Source of the DNA: Akkermansiaceae bacterium
GTDB taxonomy: Bacteria; Verrucomicrobiota; Verrucomicrobiia; Verrucomicrobiales; Akkermansiaceae
NCBI GenBank assembly: GCA_018402445.1
Contig: JAGYIT010000007.1
Location: forward strand, 620,001-684,000
Length of the DNA: 64,000 nt
Reading direction: 5' to 3'
The translations under genes were made by a program, and so were the position numbers. Shown here in pieces: positions 60,451 through 64,000 of the stretch. The first letter of the stretch is position 1. Each line of letters begins with the position of its first letter. The notes below the pieces were generated by a model. It saw nothing but the letters and a program-made list of their open reading frames with translations, had not been told where the DNA came from and did not search any database.

Positions 60451-61512
60451 ATGAAAACACCATCTCCCATCCACCGCATTGCCGCCACCGTGCTGTGCGT
60501 GGCTATCGGTATCTCCAGCACGGTGCCGCTGAACGCCCAGGATCTTTCAGACCCCGCCGCCGGAGCGGATGCGCCGGAACTCACCGAGGCCGCCGACCTC
60601 GCCATCGAGCGCGGGTTCCAATACCTCCTCAAGACCCAGAATCCCGACGGCTCATGGAGCAACCCGGATGGCAATTTCCACATGGCCGGCACCTCGCTCG
60701 CACTCATGGCGTTCATGGTGAAAGGCCATTTCCCCGGCTTCGGCCGCCACGGCGCGGCGCTCGACCGCGCCAAGGAGTTCCTTCTCAAGAAAGCCGAGGA
60801 ATCCTCGACAGGTTACGCCGGAGGCATGTATGAGCACGGTCTTTTCACCCTCGCGCTGTCCGAACTGTGGGGCATGACCGCCAACACCGAGGACAACAAG
60901 CGGATCCAGACCGCCCTCGAACGCGCCGTCCAGGTGATCCTCCGCGCACAAAGCCCGCTGGGCGGATGGCGTTATCACGCCCGGCCCGACGCCGGCCAGG
61001 ACACCTCGGTCACCGCCATGGTTTTCGTCTCCCTCGCCTCGGCCCGCCAGGCCGGCATCCTGGTGCCCACCGAAACGATTGACCGCGTCGTAACCTATCT
61101 GCGCGACCAGGTATGGAACGAGGAGTCGGGAGGCTTCGGATACCATGGCAACACCGGAACCACCCTTTCCTGCACCGCGGGCGGAGCCTACGCTGCCCAG
61201 CTCTGCGGCATGCGCGAAACCGAATGGGTGCAGGCCTCCATCCGCTACCTGGAGAACAGCCCCAAGGTATTCAACCCCGAGGAAGTCGGTTATTACTTCT
61301 ACGCCCACTACTACGCCATCCAGGCCATGGTGCAGGCGGGGGAGGAACACTACACCAAGTGGTATCCGCAGATCCGCGACGCCCTCCTCACCCTCCAGCA
61401 GCCGGACGGATCGTGGATGGAAGGAGGGAAGAAGACCTATCCGCACCCCACACCCATGGCGATCATCATCCTCGGCACCCCCCACCGCTACATCCCGGTG
61501 TATCAGCAGTGA
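60451..61512 (+). CDS. Exported terpenoid-cyclase-fold (prenyltransferase-like) protein
   Basis: A 353-residue protein with a signal peptide ending near LNAQ. The alpha/alpha toroid is marked by repeated QNPDGSWS, QSPLGGWRYH and QQPDGSW segments (QW-type motifs). Squalene-cyclase catalytic Asp motifs are not evident, so cyclase activity is unlikely; such domains serve as binding modules in exported PVC proteins. It follows the DUF4175-like gene by 20 bp. Confidence 0.85.
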   Translation: MKTPSPIHRIAATVLCVAIGISSTVPLNAQDLSDPAAGADAPELTEAADLAIERGFQYLLKTQNPDGSWSNPDGNFHMAGTSLALMAFMVKGHFPGFGRHGAALDRAKEFLLKKAEESSTGYAGGMYEHGLFTLALSELWGMTANTEDNKRIQTALERAVQVILRAQSPLGGWRYHARPDAGQDTSVTAMVFVSLASARQAGILVPTETIDRVVTYLRDQVWNEESGGFGYHGNTGTTLSCTAGGAYAAQLCGMRETEWVQASIRYLENSPKVFNPEEVGYYFYAHYYAIQAMVQAGEEHYTKWYPQIRDALLTLQQPDGSWMEGGKKTYPHPTPMAIIILGTPHRYIPVYQQ

Positions 61513-61585
61513 ACCCACGCATCGATTTGACCTGAAACATGGATTGCGAAAAACCCGTAATCCCCATAGCATCACCGACCGCATT

Positions 61586-63463
61586 ATGAAAACTCCAGCC
61601 CTTTTCGCCAGCATCCTGCTGCTGGCCACCGCCGGCACCCTCACCGCGAATAAGCAGCCCGAAGTCCCGTTGACCGCGCGCGGCAAGGAACTCCACGGGC
61701 AATACACCAAGCAGCTCGAAACCCTGCGCACCGAGGTCACCTCCGCCGTGCCTGCCATCGATGCGGAAAAGAAAACCCGTTTCATGGAGCTGCGCGCGAA
61801 ATGGGACGCGCTACCCGCGGTCAGCGCCGACACCAAGCCGAACGATGCAAAAGCCATCGAGGAGCAGACCGAGGCGATCCAATCCGAACTGCTGAGCGTC
61901 GGCGAAACCCTCGTCACTGATCTCAAACCCTTGCTCTCCTCCGACGCGCTCGATCCCAAGCTGATGCGCATCGCCATCCTAACCCACGCCACCCCGCGCG
62001 GACTCGCCGAATATGCCCAGCAGGGAGCCGACAAGGAAAAACTCATTGGGCAACTCTTCGCCGACGAAGCCCTGATGCGCCAGATCCTCGAAGCCGGCGG
62101 CGCCAACGGCGGCGCCTACGGCAACATGATGGAAATCTACAACGCCATCCTCGCCAAAAGCGAACTCGCCCGCGAACGCGGCACCATCTTGCAGCGCCTC
62201 GCCCTCGGCACCGCCATCCACATGCCATGGAAGGAAAAACCCGAGTCCGGTGTGTATGGCATCGTCCACCGCACCCAATACGAGATCGACCAGGTCGATC
62301 GCTACATGTATTACGAAAAGGCCTACCTCGACGGCGAGCTCGATCCCGCCTTCAAGGACTTCAACACCTGGGAATGCCGCTTCATCACCGACTCCGAATA
62401 CTCCAATGATGACCTCACTTGGGCTCGCCAGATGATGCGAACCTACCGCCCCGATCACATCACCACGACCGACTACAAATGGCGCTACACCCGCTTTATC
62501 AAGAGTGATGTTCCCTACTGCAGCACCACCCACGATCCCACCATTGGCTCACAAGCCCAGGAGCAGGTCGCTCTGGGCGGCATCTGCGGACGCCGCGCAT
62601 TCCTCGGCCGCCTCACCACCCGCGCCTTCGGCATCCCCACCCGCGCGTCCACCCAGACCGGCCACGCCGCCATGAGCCGCTGGACGCCCGACGGCTGGGC
62701 CATCTGCCTCGGTGCTTGGTGGTCGATGGCATGGAACGGCCCGCAAGGCGGCCTCGACTTCCTGCTCGACTCCCAGTCCCGCGAATTTGCAGACGACTAC
62801 CAACTCATCCTCCGTGCCCAATGGCTCGGTGACGCATTCGGCGAAGAGGACGTCAGCATCAAACACGGCCAATTCGGCAAGGGAGGCGGTTTCTGGGATG
62901 GCCTCGCCTTCGCGAAAAAACAACTCATTGTTAAAAAAGCCGAGGTCTCCGCCCTCGAACTCGCCGGCGGCATGCAGCTCGGCGAGTCCGACGAGCTGAT
63001 CGGCGACGAGGTGGGCGAGGATATCGAGATCCCGGATGCGGACAAGAAAATCGTGGTTGCCGATGACGGCACGATCACCATCCCGGCGGTTGCCTGTTAC
63101 TCGCCGCGCAGGAGCTCGGATCGCATCCTTTTCCTCAAGAGCTGGGAGGAAGGCCATCAGCTCCACTACAGCCGCCTCGGACAACGTCCCGAGCTGTTCA
63201 AATACCGCATCGAAGTCCCCGCCGACGGCGAGTACGAACTCACCGCGCTGGCAGCCACCGTTTCCCAAAATCTCCAGATCCTCGTCCGCGTCAACCGCGA
63301 CGAACCGGTGCCCTTCTCCATGCCCTTCACCAAGGGGTTCTGGGAAAACTCCGCTCCGGTAAAGGTGAAACTCACCGAGGGAAACAACATCATCAGCATC
63401 ACCGCCCGCACCCCCAATCGGGGAGTGAGCATCAAGAACTGGCAGATCAAGCCGGTGAAGTGA
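61586..63463 (+). CDS. Exported transglutaminase-like protein
   Basis: A 625-residue protein from ATG 61586 with a signal peptide (LFASILLLATAGTLTA). A helical N-part is followed by a transglutaminase-like core: GGICGRRAFLGRL with Cys334, AFGIPTR, then STQTGHAAM with His360, which fits the Cys-His of papain-fold transglutaminases; the third Asp was not identified. The C-terminal 120 residues are beta-rich (PADGEYELTALAATV) like a carbohydrate-binding or CBM-like module. Periplasmic peptide or polymer processing is inferred. Confidence 0.82.
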   Translation: MKTPALFASILLLATAGTLTANKQPEVPLTARGKELHGQYTKQLETLRTEVTSAVPAIDAEKKTRFMELRAKWDALPAVSADTKPNDAKAIEEQTEAIQSELLSVGETLVTDLKPLLSSDALDPKLMRIAILTHATPRGLAEYAQQGADKEKLIGQLFADEALMRQILEAGGANGGAYGNMMEIYNAILAKSELARERGTILQRLALGTAIHMPWKEKPESGVYGIVHRTQYEIDQVDRYMYYEKAYLDGELDPAFKDFNTWECRFITDSEYSNDDLTWARQMMRTYRPDHITTTDYKWRYTRFIKSDVPYCSTTHDPTIGSQAQEQVALGGICGRRAFLGRLTTRAFGIPTRASTQTGHAAMSRWTPDGWAICLGAWWSMAWNGPQGGLDFLLDSQSREFADDYQLILRAQWLGDAFGEEDVSIKHGQFGKGGGFWDGLAFAKKQLIVKKAEVSALELAGGMQLGESDELIGDEVGEDIEIPDADKKIVVADDGTITIPAVACYSPRRSSDRILFLKSWEEGHQLHYSRLGQRPELFKYRIEVPADGEYELTALAATVSQNLQILVRVNRDEPVPFSMPFTKGFWENSAPVKVKLTEGNNIISITARTPNRGVSIKNWQIKPVK

Positions 63464-63476
63464 GCAATCTCCGTGG

Positions 63477-63522
63477 CTGGGACTTGCAGTCCCAGCCCGT
63501 CGTGGGGACATCCTGTTCCCAC
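63477..63522 (+). repeat. Double-hairpin (REP-like) element, copy 2
   Basis: Hairpins CTGGGACT-TGC-AGTCCCAG at 63477-63495 and GTGGGGACA-TCC-TGTTCCCAC at 63502-63522, 13 nt after a stop codon. Same spacing and order as at 39095. Confidence 0.85.
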
Positions 63523-63563
63523 CTTCATCTGCGTTTTATTTCCCGCTCCAACCTCCACCTTCC

Positions 63564-64000
63564 ATGACCACCCGTTTCATCCCCATCCGCGCGCTACTGT
63601 TCGTTGTTTTGTGCTGTGCCGCAGCAGGTTGGCTTGCACCCATCTCCCATGCCCAGGAACCCGCGCCCGCCATTTCCAAGCAGACCATCGCCGAGTTTGA
63701 CAAGGCCATGGCAGCGAGCGGGGAGGGGGCTTCGGAAGCCCGCCAGCGGCTTGCCCTGCGCCGCGTGATCCGCGATGCCGAGCAGTTGGTGGAAACCCAC
63801 AAGGACGACCCGGGCCGTTTCCTCGGGCTCGAGTTCCTGTTCCGCGCCTACCAGCGGCTCATCAGCATGGATGACGATACAGGGCATCGCACGGCTCTGT
63901 TGGAAATCTGCCGCGAACTGGTCAAGGCTCCGGACGATCTCGCAGAGGTCCGCCTCGAAGCCGACCTCCTCCTCAACCAGGCCGAACTTGCCAAACAGGG
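63564..64000 (+). CDS. Exported helical protein, N-terminal part (3' end outside window)
   Basis: The frame is open from ATG 63564 to the end of the window (about 145 residues). A signal peptide (ALLFVVLCCAAAGWLAPISHA) is followed by helical, TPR-like residues with AEQLVETHKDDPGRFLGLEFLF. It looks like another periplasmic helical scaffold of the cluster. Confidence 0.78.
   Translation, partial: MTTRFIPIRALLFVVLCCAAAGWLAPISHAQEPAPAISKQTIAEFDKAMAASGEGASEARQRLALRRVIRDAEQLVETHKDDPGRFLGLEFLFRAYQRLISMDDDTGHRTALLEICRELVKAPDDLAEVRLEADLLLNQAELAKQ

Overview
The window looks like a chromosomal segment from a GC-rich PVC-superphylum bacterium, most likely Verrucomicrobiota (Akkermansiaceae/Luteolibacter-type relatives). 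The evidence is a DUF1501 protein, a PVC-type CxxCH heme-binding protein fused to an SGNH-like domain, a Cys-type sulfatase, very large TPR/beta-sandwich exported proteins and a strong preference for C-ending codons. Shine-Dalgarno sequences are weak or absent before most starts. No rRNA, tRNA, CRISPR array or insertion sequence was seen.

Region 1 (1-15.6 kb) is a mosaic: the 3' end of a DUF1501 gene, an Nramp-type metal transporter, a truncated copy of the rsgA 5' end, a PVC-type cytochrome gene, intact rsgA, a small exported protein, miaA and tsaB (both concerned with tRNA position A37), an integral membrane protein, an entericidin-like lipoprotein, an acidic unknown protein, a small conserved protein, a sulfatase, a sugar-phosphate isomerase-like protein and a protein with archaeo-eukaryotic-primase-like motifs. 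A 375-bp near-identical direct repeat brackets the cytochrome gene.

Region 2 (15.6-19.3 kb) carries thiE, accC and accB on the minus strand, with two related hairpin terminators, and a small gene split by an in-frame TAG.

Region 3 (19.3-64 kb, all plus strand) is one large envelope-directed cluster. It holds two exported TPR proteins, two giant tandem paralogues of about 2500 residues, an ExbB/TolQ-like channel protein, a GxxExxY nuclease-fold protein, two ExbD-like proteins, a TonB-like membrane-anchored protein, a membrane-DUF4159 fusion, a membrane protein, a PDZ/toroid/HEAT protein, a MoxR-DUF58-BatA-VWA series, a very large DUF4175-like coiled-coil membrane protein, a terpenoid-cyclase-fold protein, a transglutaminase-like protein and the start of another exported protein. 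I infer a proton-motive-force-energised envelope machine coupled to a MoxR/Bat-like chaperone module.

The most unusual signals are three. First, a family of nine-base-period repeats, three TTTCGTG/ATCCGTG-like units followed by GT and an A tract, lies 10-17 nt before most starts between 21 and 45 kb, often facing an inverted partner just after the previous stop. Second, several seven-base-period tandem repeats resemble cyanobacterial STRR elements. Third, about nine apparent frameshifts all fall between 31 and 60 kb and none in the first 31 kb. The frameshifts may be assembly errors or real decay, and only raw reads can decide.
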